Under the pieces are notes generated by a model. That model worked only from the letters and a program-made list of their open reading frames with translations. It searched no databases and had not been told where the DNA came from. Positions 1-6,811 of a stretch of 11,698 bases of DNA are shown piece by piece (the first letter of the stretch is position 1; each line of letters starts with the position of its first letter). Source of the stretch: an uncultured Ruminococcus sp. (GTDB taxonomy: Bacteria > Bacillota > Clostridia > Oscillospirales > Ruminococcaceae); NCBI GenBank assembly GCA_946188175.1, contig CAMHUJ010000015.1:1-11698 (forward strand). Direction: 5' to 3'. A program made the translations under genes and the position numbers.

Positions 1-1
1 G

Positions 2-1171
2 CTATTTGTGATATTTTTGCAGGAAGCGCTCCATGCGGTTTGCAGCTTCGGTCAGGTGCTTTAAGGAGTAAGCATAGGAAATGCGGATATTATTTTTGCC
101 GCATTCGCCGAATGCAGAGCCCGGCACGACCGCAACCTTTTCCTCCTGCAAGAGGCGCTCGCAGAATTCCTCACTGCTCAGTCCGCTCGATTCGATGCTC
201 GGGAACAGATAGAATGCACCCTGTGCAGGGAAACATTGCAGACCCATTTGCTCAAAGCGCTCGAGCAGGAAGCGGCGGCGGTGATCGTATTCCTCGATCA
301 TATGTGCGCAGTCGGCATCGCAGTGTTTGAGTGCCTCAATCGCGGCGCGCTGGCTGACCATCGGTGCACACATGATGCCGTACTGATGAATCTTTCTCGC
401 CTGCGCGATGATTTCCGGCGGTGCTGCCATCCAGCCGAGACGCCAGCCGGTCATGGCGAAGGTCTTGGAGAAGCCGTTGACGACGACCGTCCGTTCGCGC
501 ATTCCGTCCAGCTCGGCGATCGACACATGCTTTGTGCCGTAGGTCATTTCGGAGTAGATCTCATCCGAGAGCACCATGATATCCGTGCCGCGCAGTACCT
601 CTGCGATTGCCTCGTAATCCTCACGCCGCATGATTGCGCCGGTCGGGTTATTCGGATAGGAGAGCATGAGCAGCTTGGTCTTCGGGGTGATCTTGGCTTT
701 CAGGTCCTCGGCGGTCAGACGGAATTCGTTTTCCTCCCGTGTCGGCAGGGAGACCGGTATGCCGTCCGCCATGGAGACCAGCGGTGCATAGCAGACGAAG
801 CAGGGCTCGGTAATCAGAACCTCATCGCCGGGATTGATCAGCGTGCGGAAGGTCAGATCGACCGCCTCGGAGCCGCCGATTGTGACAAGCAGCTCATTCT
901 CGGGACAGTAGCTGAGCTTATATTTCCGCTGCATAAAATGTGCGATTTCTTCACGGAGCTGGAGCAATCCGGAATTTGCGCCGTAGAAGATCGCCTGCCG
1001 CTCGAGGGTCGAGATCGCAGCGGCGCGGATCGTCCACGGGGTACGGAAATCGGGCTCGCCGACGCCCAGCGAAATGACGCCCTCCATGCTTTCCGCCAGA
1101 TCGAAGAAGCGGCGGATCGGAGAGGGTGCGATTGCCTGTGCGCGCTCCGAGAGAATGGACTCATAATTCAC
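2..1171 (-). CDS. AlaT-like class I/II PLP aminotransferase
   Basis: Fold-type I pyridoxal-phosphate aminotransferase of 389 residues, full family length. The PLP-binding lysine is K236 in GFSKTFAMTGWRLGW. The cofactor-contacting NNP (174-176), D203 and Y206 (SDEIY) and the carboxylate-binding R363 are all visible. From remembered similarity the sequence resembles Bacillus subtilis YugH/AlaT, an alanine transaminase, for example in FFDLAESMEGVISLGVGEPDF and the KIHQYGIMCAP segment; the substrate is therefore an inference. The start is GTG at 1171. It overlaps the TGA of the upstream Lrp-type gene by four bases (GTGA) and has a GAGGTG SD seven bases upstream, which implies translational coupling. 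The regulator-transaminase pair matches the alaR-alaT arrangement, so feedback by an amino acid, probably alanine, is likely. The enzyme should act in the cytosol, interconverting pyruvate/alanine and 2-oxoglutarate/glutamate. The TAG stop lies at the window edge, so the gene is complete. Confidence 0.92.
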   Translation of the reverse strand: MNYESILSERAQAIAPSPIRRFFDLAESMEGVISLGVGEPDFRTPWTIRAAAISTLERQAIFYGANSGLLQLREEIAHFMQRKYKLSYCPENELLVTIGGSEAVDLTFRTLINPGDEVLITEPCFVCYAPLVSMADGIPVSLPTREENEFRLTAEDLKAKITPKTKLLMLSYPNNPTGAIMRREDYEAIAEVLRGTDIMVLSDEIYSEMTYGTKHVSIAELDGMRERTVVVNGFSKTFAMTGWRLGWMAAPPEIIAQARKIHQYGIMCAPMVSQRAAIEALKHCDADCAHMIEEYDHRRRFLLERFEQMGLQCFPAQGAFYLFPSIESSGLSSEEFCERLLQEEKVAVVPGSAFGECGKNNIRISYAYSLKHLTEAANRMERFLQKYHK

Positions 1172-1644
1172 AGGTATACACCTCTTTCATCACTCGGCTC
1201 ATCCTGAATCAGGATGCCCTTTTCCTTATAGCGCTTGAGGACGAAGTGCGTCCGGGTCGAGAGTACGCCGTTGAGTGTTGCAAGGCGCTGCGAGACAAAG
1301 CCCGCGATATCGCGCAGACCGGAGCCGTTCAGCGTGATGCCGAGATCATAGCCGCCGGACATCAGCGTGACGGATTCGACCTCCTCGAAACCGGAGATAA
1401 TGCGTGCAATTTCATCGAAGCCGCAGTCGGGCTGCGGGGTGATTTTCAGCTCAATGTATGCGGAGACTTCGTCGCGGTCGGCGAGCTCCTCATCGACAAT
1501 GACGCTGTAGCCGCGGATGACGCCGGATTCCTCCAGCTCCTTGATCTGCTTTGCGACAGTTGCTTCGTCTCTGCCGAGCATGGCCGCAAGCTCTGCATTG
1601 GAGAGTCTTGCATTTTGTTTCAAAAGCTGCAACAGCTCTTTCAT
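1168..1644 (-). CDS. Lrp/AsnC-family transcriptional regulator (AlaR-like)
   Basis: A 158-residue protein, the usual length for Lrp/AsnC regulators. An N-terminal winged helix-turn-helix spans about residues 3-60 (LSNAELAAMLGRDEATVAKQ, then GVIRGYSVIV). It is followed by an RAM amino-acid-binding domain, about 63-140, with the characteristic SGGYDLGITLNG loop. Such proteins form dimers or octamers whose DNA binding is modulated by an amino acid. The start ATG has a clear AAAGGAG SD. The gene overlaps the aminotransferase by four bases, and in B. subtilis the comparable pair is alaR-alaT, so the likely job is to control that transaminase in response to alanine or a related amino acid. That specific ligand is inferred. 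It follows the small basic protein gene by 29 bases with no visible terminator between them. Confidence 0.9.
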   Translation of the reverse strand: MKELLQLLKQNARLSNAELAAMLGRDEATVAKQIKELEESGVIRGYSVIVDEELADRDEVSAYIELKITPQPDCGFDEIARIISGFEEVESVTLMSGGYDLGITLNGSGLRDIAGFVSQRLATLNGVLSTRTHFVLKRYKEKGILIQDEPSDERGVYL

Positions 1645-1673
1645 GGTAAATCGCTCCTTTACGGTTTTAATTA

Positions 1674-1895
1674 TTATTTGTCCAGCTTATCCAGCTTGTC
1701 GATCAGAAAATCGCAGACCATGCGCTCTGCTTTCTTTTTGCGTCCGGCAGAGGTGGTCGGGATGCCCGTGACCTTGGCGATCTTGCGCTTGAGCTTTTCC
1801 GTCGGGGTCTGGCGGCGCTTGCGTCTGCGGCGGCGGGGCTCAAAGGGCGGCGGAAACAGTCCGGGCGGCGGTGGCGGCAGTTTTCTTGCCGGCAT
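1674..1895 (-). CDS. small poly-Pro/poly-Arg basic protein, unknown function
   Basis: A 73-residue protein I do not recognise. From the chosen start it reads MPARKLPPPPPG, then a PPP and an RRRRRKRR cluster (about residues 22-29). The C-terminal half is predicted helical, with TEKLKRKIAKVTGIPTTSAG and a final DFLIDKLDKLDK whose LDK repeat comes from a short tandem repeat in the DNA. An upstream ATG at 1904 would add three residues, but AAAGGATGA sits at proper SD distance from the ATG at 1895 and directly abuts the 1904 ATG, so 1895 is preferred. The strong positive charge suggests nucleic-acid or ribosome binding, but this is a guess. It lies in a same-strand run between a small membrane protein gene and the Lrp regulator, probably cotranscribed. 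Confidence that it is expressed rests on the SD, codon use and gene spacing. Confidence 0.6.
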   Translation of the reverse strand: MPARKLPPPPPGLFPPPFEPRRRRRKRRQTPTEKLKRKIAKVTGIPTTSAGRKKKAERMVCDFLIDKLDKLDK

Positions 1896-1960
1896 AAAAA
1901 TCATCCTTTCTGTTTGAAATCAGGTTTCAGTCTGCTTGCATGCGTGCGTGAAGCTCCGGT

Positions 1961-2179
1961 TTATGCTTCGCGATCATCGTAATCATAGTCATCATAGGGC
2001 TGTGCAGCGGATTTCATCTGCACATCAATTGACTTGAGATGAAGGTTAATAGACTCCAGCGAATCTGCAATCCGGTTCATTGCATCGTAGTGTTCAAGGC
2101 GCTTGGAATAATACGCAATGCTCATGATCACGGTGACGATCAGAACCAGAACAATTATCACGATAAATACTGTATCCAT
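1961..2179 (-). CDS. small single-pass membrane protein with acidic tail
   Basis: A 72-residue protein, not recognised as a named family. Residues 3-23 form one strongly hydrophobic segment (VFIVIIVLVLIVTVIMSIAYY), so it is probably an N-terminal membrane anchor. An amphipathic helix follows (about 28-58, AMNRIADSLESINLHLKSID) that could form a short coiled coil. The end is acidic and tyrosine-rich (YDDYDYDDREA). The start ATG has an AAAGGAA SD eight bases upstream. It lies 75 bases after pyrC and 65 bases before the poly-Pro protein gene on the same strand. The layout, anchor plus coiled coil plus charged tail, is common among small clostridial membrane proteins that act as scaffolds, but no function can be assigned from this sequence. 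Confidence 0.65.
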   Translation of the reverse strand: MDTVFIVIIVLVLIVTVIMSIAYYSKRLEHYDAMNRIADSLESINLHLKSIDVQMKSAAQPYDDYDYDDREA

Positions 2180-2254
2180 AGTGTATTCCTTTCACATGTC
2201 TGCATTAAAGTGTATATGATTGCTGTGCTTTTCCGTCAGCGGGTTTTGATGCGG

Positions 2255-3523
2255 TCACTCCGCTTCATACCGCACAACGCCGCCGATAATGGTCGTCAGC
2301 ACCTTGCCGGTGAACGTCATGCCCTTGAATACGGTATTATGCGATCTGGAATGCAGCTTTTCCGGCTCGACCGTCCATTTGCGGTTCAGATCGACCAGAA
2401 TCAGGTCGGCGGGCTGCCCTTCGGAGAGCGTCCGTTCCGGCAGATGCAGCAGTCTGCGCGGATTGTCGCTCATCAGCCGGACGATATCCTGCAAGGTGAG
2501 CAGTCCCGTATGATAAAATGCGGTCAGGGTCGCGGCGAGTGAGGTCTCGAGCCCGACGACGCCGTTCGGGGCGGTTTCAAAGTTTGCTTTTTCGGCTGCG
2601 GTATGGGGCGCGTGATCGGTGATGATGCAGTCGATCGTGCCGTCGAGGATGCCCTCCTTGATCGCCGCGACATCATCGGGCGTGCGCAGCGGCGGATTCA
2701 TCCGGTAGTCGGCATCGCGCTTCATCAGCAGTTCATCGGTCAGCAGGAAATAATGCGGTGCGGTCTCGCAGGAGACATTGCCGCCTGCCGCCTTCGCCTT
2801 TCTCACGGCGTCCGTGCTGCCGCGCGTCGAAACATGGCAGATGTGGAGCTGCGCGCCGGTTTCGAGCGCCATTTGCAGATCGCGCTCCGTGATCGAATCC
2901 TCGGAGAGGCGGTCCATGCCCCTGACGCCGAGTGCTTCGGAGACAGCGCCCTTGTTGATAATGCCGCCGTTGATGATCGCCAAGTCCTCACAGTGCGAAA
3001 CGACCGGCAGTCTGGCAGCCTTTGCCTTTGCGAGCGCTTCCTTCATCATCGCAGCCGTCGGGACGGGTTTGCCGTCATCGGAGAGCGCCGTGACACCGGC
3101 AGCCTTGAGTGCTTCATAATCGGCGAGCTGCTCGCCTTTCAGCCCGACGGTCAGCGTGCCTGCCTGATGTACGTCTACGCCGGTTTTTGCAGCGCGTGTG
3201 AGAAATTCGCGTACCTGCGCAGGATTATCCATAGGCGGCGTCGTATTCGGCATACAGAGCACGCCCGTGACACCGCCTGCAAGGGCTGCGGCAGTGCCTG
3301 TATTGACATCCTCCTTGTGCGTCTGACCGGGGTCACGGAAATGCACATGCATATCGAAAAGCCCGGGCAGTGCGGCGAGTCCCGTGCCGTCAATGACACG
3401 GTCTGCCGCGGCAGTGAGATGCTCCCCGATTGCGGCGATTCTGCCGTCCTTCAGGAGCAGATCGCAGACGGCGTCCCGCAGGCTGTCAGCCGCGCGGACA
3501 TTGCGGATGAGTATGGTCTCCAA
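2255..3523 (-). CDS. pyrC: dihydroorotase
   Basis: Cytosolic zinc amidohydrolase that interconverts N-carbamoyl-L-aspartate and dihydroorotate, the third step of de novo pyrimidine synthesis. It is 422 residues, the usual length for the class I bacterial enzyme. Metal-site motifs appear in order: H59 and H61 in DMHVHFRDPG, D150 in SDDGKP, H177 in VVSHCED, H230 in HICHVST, and D303 in DHAPH. The substrate arginine of HFRDPG and the N-terminal and C-terminal beta-sandwich pieces are present. The start is TTG at 3523, fixed by an AGGAGG nine bases upstream and an in-frame TAA just before that SD; no ATG occurs in frame early in the protein. It follows the zinc-ribbon protein gene by 41 bases. 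No other pyr genes and no obvious PyrR-type attenuator hairpin are visible next to it. Confidence 0.96.
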   Translation of the reverse strand: METILIRNVRAADSLRDAVCDLLLKDGRIAAIGEHLTAAADRVIDGTGLAALPGLFDMHVHFRDPGQTHKEDVNTGTAAALAGGVTGVLCMPNTTPPMDNPAQVREFLTRAAKTGVDVHQAGTLTVGLKGEQLADYEALKAAGVTALSDDGKPVPTAAMMKEALAKAKAARLPVVSHCEDLAIINGGIINKGAVSEALGVRGMDRLSEDSITERDLQMALETGAQLHICHVSTRGSTDAVRKAKAAGGNVSCETAPHYFLLTDELLMKRDADYRMNPPLRTPDDVAAIKEGILDGTIDCIITDHAPHTAAEKANFETAPNGVVGLETSLAATLTAFYHTGLLTLQDIVRLMSDNPRRLLHLPERTLSEGQPADLILVDLNRKWTVEPEKLHSRSHNTVFKGMTFTGKVLTTIIGGVVRYEAE

Positions 3524-3564
3524 TGGAACCAGCCTCCTTTATTTTGATATGGATCGTCCGGCTG

Positions 3565-4236
3565 TCAGATGCCGCTGCATTCGATCCTGTATTGTTCATT
3601 GATCATGATGCGGATGCGATGCCCTGCAATATAATCGGGTCTGCATCCGAGTTCAAGATACGCCTGACTGCGTTCTGTGCTGTCTTTGAACACAAAGACC
3701 ATTGCAACAGGGTAAAGGCTTGCAGTGAAGCATTCGGGCGTTACAGCATGTGCACCCTCAACGGTATACCGTTTGATATTGTCCTCCAGTTCTTCGAGGA
3801 ACGCCAGCTTGTTATTGATCGCAGGCAGCGCTGCCGCAAGCGTATCCGCAGTTTTGCCGAGCGCATCCGAAAAGAAAACATCAATATGCAGATTCTGTCC
3901 CCAAAGCGAATCCTCGGCAGAATAATCCGCACAGGAGCTGCCGCCGGTCTGAAAATCGGTGACTTGCAGCGTCTTTTCCGTATCATCATACAGCAGCTCG
4001 ATCTGTACGATCTCCATATCGTTCCATAACAGCGCTTCGGGAATGCCCAAATCGTGCGCCAGCCTGTGTATGGAAGAACCGGTATGATCGGTGATCGGCT
4101 CATCCAGCTTCCAGATGCCTTCACATTCATCGCAGAACCGGATTATCTGACTGTCGGAATATTCGCTGATATCCGGCTTTTGTCTGACTCTGTAAATCCG
4201 TCCCTGTCCGCAGAACGGGCATATATTCATCTTCAT
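3565..4236 (-). CDS. zinc-ribbon protein of unknown function, 223 aa
   Basis: I do not recognise a named family with certainty. Two CxxC knuckles (C6/C9 in CPFCG and C35/C38 in CDECEG) form a probable N-terminal zinc ribbon of about 45 residues. A short helical stretch follows (about 55-70), then a mixed alpha/beta region. The C-terminal part (about 115-223: FLEELEDNI, then a strand-rich end with RIRIMINEQYRIECSGI) loosely recalls the DUF2004/DUF2262 style of small proteins, some of which are found among SMI1-like or immunity-type genes; this comparison is from memory and weak. The start ATG has an AAAGGCGG SD. It lies 37 bases after the small membrane protein gene and 41 bases before pyrC, probably in the trmB operon. 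No signal peptide or membrane segment is seen, so it should be cytosolic. Confidence 0.75.
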   Translation of the reverse strand: MKMNICPFCGQGRIYRVRQKPDISEYSDSQIIRFCDECEGIWKLDEPITDHTGSSIHRLAHDLGIPEALLWNDMEIVQIELLYDDTEKTLQVTDFQTGGSSCADYSAEDSLWGQNLHIDVFFSDALGKTADTLAAALPAINNKLAFLEELEDNIKRYTVEGAHAVTPECFTASLYPVAMVFVFKDSTERSQAYLELGCRPDYIAGHRIRIMINEQYRIECSGI

Positions 4237-4273
4237 TGATATGCCGCCTTTCGTTTCACCGTATCAGGCACGC

Positions 4274-4528
4274 TCAGATCGACCGCCGGATTCTGTCGAG
4301 CAGGCTTCTGCGCTTATTGCGCTTCCGGTGCGTCAGCAGCGCAAGCAGTCCGGCAATCAGCGAGAGAAACCAGACATGATCGACACCGCGTCCGAAGAGC
4401 AGCCGGACGCCTTCCTGCAAGGGGATTGCCTCGCTCGGCTTTTCTGCGCCGACGGCGTCCTGTGTTCCGCATCCGGCATGAAAATATGCCCTGCCGGATT
4501 TACTTTTCCACTTCCATTCCCTCGTCAT
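4274..4528 (-). CDS. small membrane protein overlapping the end of trmB
   Basis: An 84-residue protein of unknown function. It has a basic N-terminus (REWKWKSKSGR), a polar middle, one hydrophobic segment at about 51-67 (HVWFLSLIAGLLALLTH) and a very basic end (RKRNKRR, LLDRIRRSI). The positive-inside rule would place the C-terminus in the cytoplasm. The start at 4528 is chosen because GGAGGAGG, embedded in the trmB codons for GEPEEV, lies six bases before this ATG; an upstream ATG at 4561 lacks such support. The gene overlaps trmB by 29 bases in another frame, which suggests translational coupling. As the overlap is real coding on the trmB side, codon bias is a poor guide there, but the non-overlapping 220 bases stay open and end 37 bases before the next gene. 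Confidence 0.6.
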   Translation of the reverse strand: MTREWKWKSKSGRAYFHAGCGTQDAVGAEKPSEAIPLQEGVRLLFGRGVDHVWFLSLIAGLLALLTHRKRNKRRSLLDRIRRSI

Positions 4529-5336
4529 GCGGCACCTCCTCCGGTTCTCCGAGGATTTCACGTTTGCGCTGCTCGAACTGCTCCTCTGTCAGGATGCCGA
4601 GCATACGCTGCTTTTCGAGTGCATGAAACAGCTTGACCGTATCCGGCGCATGCAGATTCGGAACAGGCTTCCCGAAGGCATCCGCAGGCGGCTTTGCGAT
4701 CAGGAAATGGATTTTCTTGCCCATTTCGGTAAACATATTCTCATGCTCCGTGCGGATATTATCGGCAGGCTCATCTGCGTGAAGGTCAAAGCTCTTTGTC
4801 AGAATCTCCCAGCCGGATTGCTCGAAATACTCGATAGATTCGGTGAAGAGATCACAGTCATCGGTTTTGAAATGCAGCTCACCGCGCAGGATCGCCGCAT
4901 ACTGCCGCAGCTGCCGCGGATGTGTCAGGCGGCGTTTTTTGTGTCCCTCCTTGGGCCACGGATTGCAGAAATTGATATAAATGCGGTCTACGCCGTCCTC
5001 GGGCTTCAACACCTCGGAGATGCGCTCGATATTCAGAATCGAAAGGCGGATGTTCTCCGGCTCTCTGCCTGCTTCGGCGAATGCCTGCTCGGTTTTGCGC
5101 TTGGCGACGGCAAGCATCTCGGATTTGATATCCAGCGCGAGATAATTGTTTTCGGGGTGCAGCACGGCTGCCTGCGAGACCCAGCCGCCCTTGCCGCAGC
5201 CGAGCTCGACATAGAAGGGCTGCTCCGGCTTTGCGAACTGCTGCCGCCATGTGCCGGCGAGTGCAAATGCATTATCCATGCAGAACGGCGATGCGGCGAG
5301 CTCGGGTCTTGCCCATTTTTTGAATCGGATTCTCAT
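4500..5336 (-). CDS. trmB: tRNA (guanine-N7-)-methyltransferase with C-terminal SHOCT-like extension
   Basis: S-adenosylmethionine-dependent enzyme that makes m7G46 in the variable loop of tRNAs. The Rossmann SAM site is VELGCGKGGW (43-52), with the acidic ribose-binding end at LALDIKSE (66-73). The TrmB signature FCNPWPKEGHKKRRL (123-137) and the TEHENMF...G..IHF segment (196-211) follow. Bacterial TrmB is usually about 210-220 residues; this one is 278. The extra residues, about 215-278, contain LFHALEKQRMLGILTEEQFE and RKREIL, a good match to the pattern of the short C-terminal SHOCT domain (Leu-rich helix, G-I-L-T-E-E-F turn, K/R-rich helix). The start ATG has an AAGGAA SD about nine bases upstream. 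It is the first gene of the minus-strand run, behind a sigma-A promoter, and its end overlaps the next gene. Confidence 0.95.
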   Translation of the reverse strand: MRIRFKKWARPELAASPFCMDNAFALAGTWRQQFAKPEQPFYVELGCGKGGWVSQAAVLHPENNYLALDIKSEMLAVAKRKTEQAFAEAGREPENIRLSILNIERISEVLKPEDGVDRIYINFCNPWPKEGHKKRRLTHPRQLRQYAAILRGELHFKTDDCDLFTESIEYFEQSGWEILTKSFDLHADEPADNIRTEHENMFTEMGKKIHFLIAKPPADAFGKPVPNLHAPDTVKLFHALEKQRMLGILTEEQFEQRKREILGEPEEVPHDEGMEVEK

Positions 5337-5377
5337 AGTGATCGTTCCTTGTTTTTTAATATTGTATAATCCATTCT

Positions 5378-5406
5378 ATTATATCATATTATCTCCGAAA
5401 AAGCAA
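5378..5406 (-). promoter_or_regulatory. sigma-A promoter for trmB and downstream genes
   Basis: Read on the minus strand, TTGCTT (5406-5401) is followed 17 bases later by TATAAT (5383-5378). It is placed about 40 bases before the trmB start and precedes all eight genes of the run. An inverted repeat (5395-5420; CCGAAAAAGCA and TGCTTTTCGG with one bulged A) covers the -35 box and could be an operator or a weak hairpin; which one cannot be told from sequence. Confidence 0.7.
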
Positions 5407-5678
5407 GGAGTGCTTTTCGGAAGGAGGAAGGAGGCAGTATGATGAAAGACAGAAGTGAGGAGTTGCGGTGCGGCTGCGCCGCGATTTGAAAATTGTTAGG
5501 CGATTGTAAACGTCAGTGGCGCACATCCATAATAAAATTTTGCAGGTTTCCAAAGGGCGCCCCTGAGTGAATTGCGCAGCAATTCACAAATTGCCGCAGT
5601 TGCTTAAGTTGCTAACATTGAGCAGGAGAGAGGAGAGCGGCGTTACGGAATCCGCTTCGCGGACAAATCTAAAACATA
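5407..5678. other. non-coding intergenic stretch rich in short palindromes
   Basis: About 270 bases with no credible gene. It contains several small perfect inverted repeats: GCGGC-TGC-GCCGC (5470-5482), GTGAATTGC-GCA-GCAATTCAC (5567-5587), the GGGCGCCC palindrome near 5555-5562, and TCCGC-TTC-GCGGA near 5651-5663. Each has a loop of three or fewer bases. The mosaic looks like remnants of dispersed intergenic repeat elements of the kind common in ruminococcal genomes; that is inference. A 16-codon open frame at 5439-5489 behind GGAGG repeats is not supported by anything else. Confidence 0.45.
5567..5587. repeat. 9-bp perfect inverted repeat, 3-base loop
   Basis: GTGAATTGC and GCAATTCAC flank the loop GCA. 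It is the strongest of the intergenic palindromes and has no T-run on either side, so it is not an intrinsic terminator. It may be part of a dispersed palindromic element. Confidence 0.6.
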
Positions 5679-5710
5679 AAATCCCCGATGACGGGAATCA
5701 TCGGGGATTT
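5679..5710 (-). terminator. intrinsic terminator of the iscS-iscU-mnmA operon
   Basis: A perfect 13-bp stem (AAATCCCCGATGA against TCATCGGGGATTT) with a six-base loop lies 11 bases beyond the mnmA stop. On the minus strand the stem is followed by a T-rich run (ATTTTATGTTTT), as expected of a rho-independent terminator for mnmA. The left arm is A-rich, so it could also act in the other direction. Confidence 0.88.
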
Positions 5711-5721
5711 CGGTTTCATAT

Positions 5722-6795
5722 TTACGGCACGGAGCGGATTTCTCCGCCGCCGAGCACGATCTCTCCGTCATAGAATACGGCTGCCTGTCCGGCAGTGATT
5801 GCGCGCTGCGGTGCATCGAATTTCAGCACGGCGGTGCGGTCGTCCGTGAATGTGACCGTTGCAGGCTGCGCCGGATGCCGGTATCGGATTTTCGCCTGAC
5901 ATCGCACGGGCGCCTGCGGCGGCGCACCGGAGATCCAGTTGACCGCTTCGACGGTGCAGGTATCGGTAAAAAGATCGTCGTTCGTGCCGATGATGACGCG
6001 GTTATGCGGCACATCCAGACCGCAGACATAGGCGGGCTTGCCGATTGCTATGCCGAGACCGCGCCGCTGTCCGACCGTATAGTGAATCAGACCCTGATGC
6101 TGCCCGATTACATTGCCCTGCAAATCGACAAAATCACCCGGAACGGGCGTCTCGCCGGTATGCGCTTCAATGACGCGCGCATAGTCGCCGTCCGGCACAA
6201 AGCAGATATCCTGCGAATCGGATTTGTGCGCATTGACAAAGCCCTGCGCCTCCGCGATGCGGCGTACCTCTGTTTTCGTCAGACCGCCGAGCGGCAGCAG
6301 AATATGCTTCAGCTGTTCCTGCGTCAGCATGTAGAGCACATAGCTCTGATCCTTTGAGGCATCGGCACCGCGGCGGAGCTGAAAGCCGTTTTCGGTCTCG
6401 GTGACCTGCGCATAATGTCCCGTGACGATCTTGTCGCAGCCGAGCACCTGTGCGCGTTCCAGCAGCTTTTCAAATTTCAGATGCCGGTTGCATTCAATGC
6501 AGGGATTCGGCGTTCTGCCGCACTGATAGCAGCGGATGAACTTGCCGATCACCAGCTCGCGGAACGCCTCCGTGAAATTGAATACATAATGCGGCATACC
6601 GAGCCGGAATGCAACAGCTCTTGCATCCTCGACATCATCGAGCGAGCAGCAGGTGCTCTCGCCGGAGACTGCCGCATCCTCGTTGTCATAGAGCCGCATC
6701 GTGCAGCCGATGCCCTCATAGCCTGCCTGCAATGTCAGATGCGCGGCGACGCTCGAATCCACGCCGCCGCTCATTGCGATCAATGCCTTTGCCAT
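5722..6795 (-). CDS. mnmA: tRNA-specific 2-thiouridylase MnmA
   Basis: ATP-dependent enzyme that installs sulfur at C2 of the wobble uridine (s2U34) in tRNAs for Lys, Glu and Gln. The protein is 357 residues from the chosen start. The PP-loop SGGVDSS is at 9-15 for adenylation. The nucleophile C102 lies in PNPCIECNRHLKF and the partner cysteine C198 in SDSQDICF. Three C-terminal landmarks are present: KDQSYVLYML, GQRRGLGI and the beta-barrel domain. C99 and C102 form a CxxC, and with C198 make three cysteines of the type proposed to hold a [4Fe-4S] cluster in some thiolases. The ATG at 6795 is preferred over an in-frame ATG at 6864 because it has GGAG at the right distance and fits the family N-terminus. 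It lies 16 bases after iscU, in an operon that supplies its sulfur. Confidence 0.96.
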   Translation of the reverse strand: MAKALIAMSGGVDSSVAAHLTLQAGYEGIGCTMRLYDNEDAAVSGESTCCSLDDVEDARAVAFRLGMPHYVFNFTEAFRELVIGKFIRCYQCGRTPNPCIECNRHLKFEKLLERAQVLGCDKIVTGHYAQVTETENGFQLRRGADASKDQSYVLYMLTQEQLKHILLPLGGLTKTEVRRIAEAQGFVNAHKSDSQDICFVPDGDYARVIEAHTGETPVPGDFVDLQGNVIGQHQGLIHYTVGQRRGLGIAIGKPAYVCGLDVPHNRVIIGTNDDLFTDTCTVEAVNWISGAPPQAPVRCQAKIRYRHPAQPATVTFTDDRTAVLKFDAPQRAITAGQAAVFYDGEIVLGGGEIRSVP

Positions 6796-6811
6796 ATTGT
6801 TTGATTCTCCG

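Noticed and set aside
236..1207. Long open frame (323 codons) antisense to the AlaT-like gene
   Set aside because: A shadow of a GC-rich gene; its protein is Arg/His/Cys-rich with no recognisable motif, while the minus strand encodes a full aminotransferase. The same applies to antisense frames over pyrC (2603-3547), iscS (7602-8471) and the second aminotransferase (9065-10012).
3524..3564. PyrR-type attenuator before pyrC
   Set aside because: Only 41 bases separate pyrC from the upstream gene, and no anti-terminator/terminator pair with a T-run is visible.
5439..5489. Sixteen-codon open frame behind GGAGGAAGGAGG on the plus strand
   Set aside because: The SD-like match is very good, but the peptide is tiny, runs into a palindrome, and the only plus-strand TATAAT nearby (5365-5370) has no good -35. 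Not enough to call a gene.
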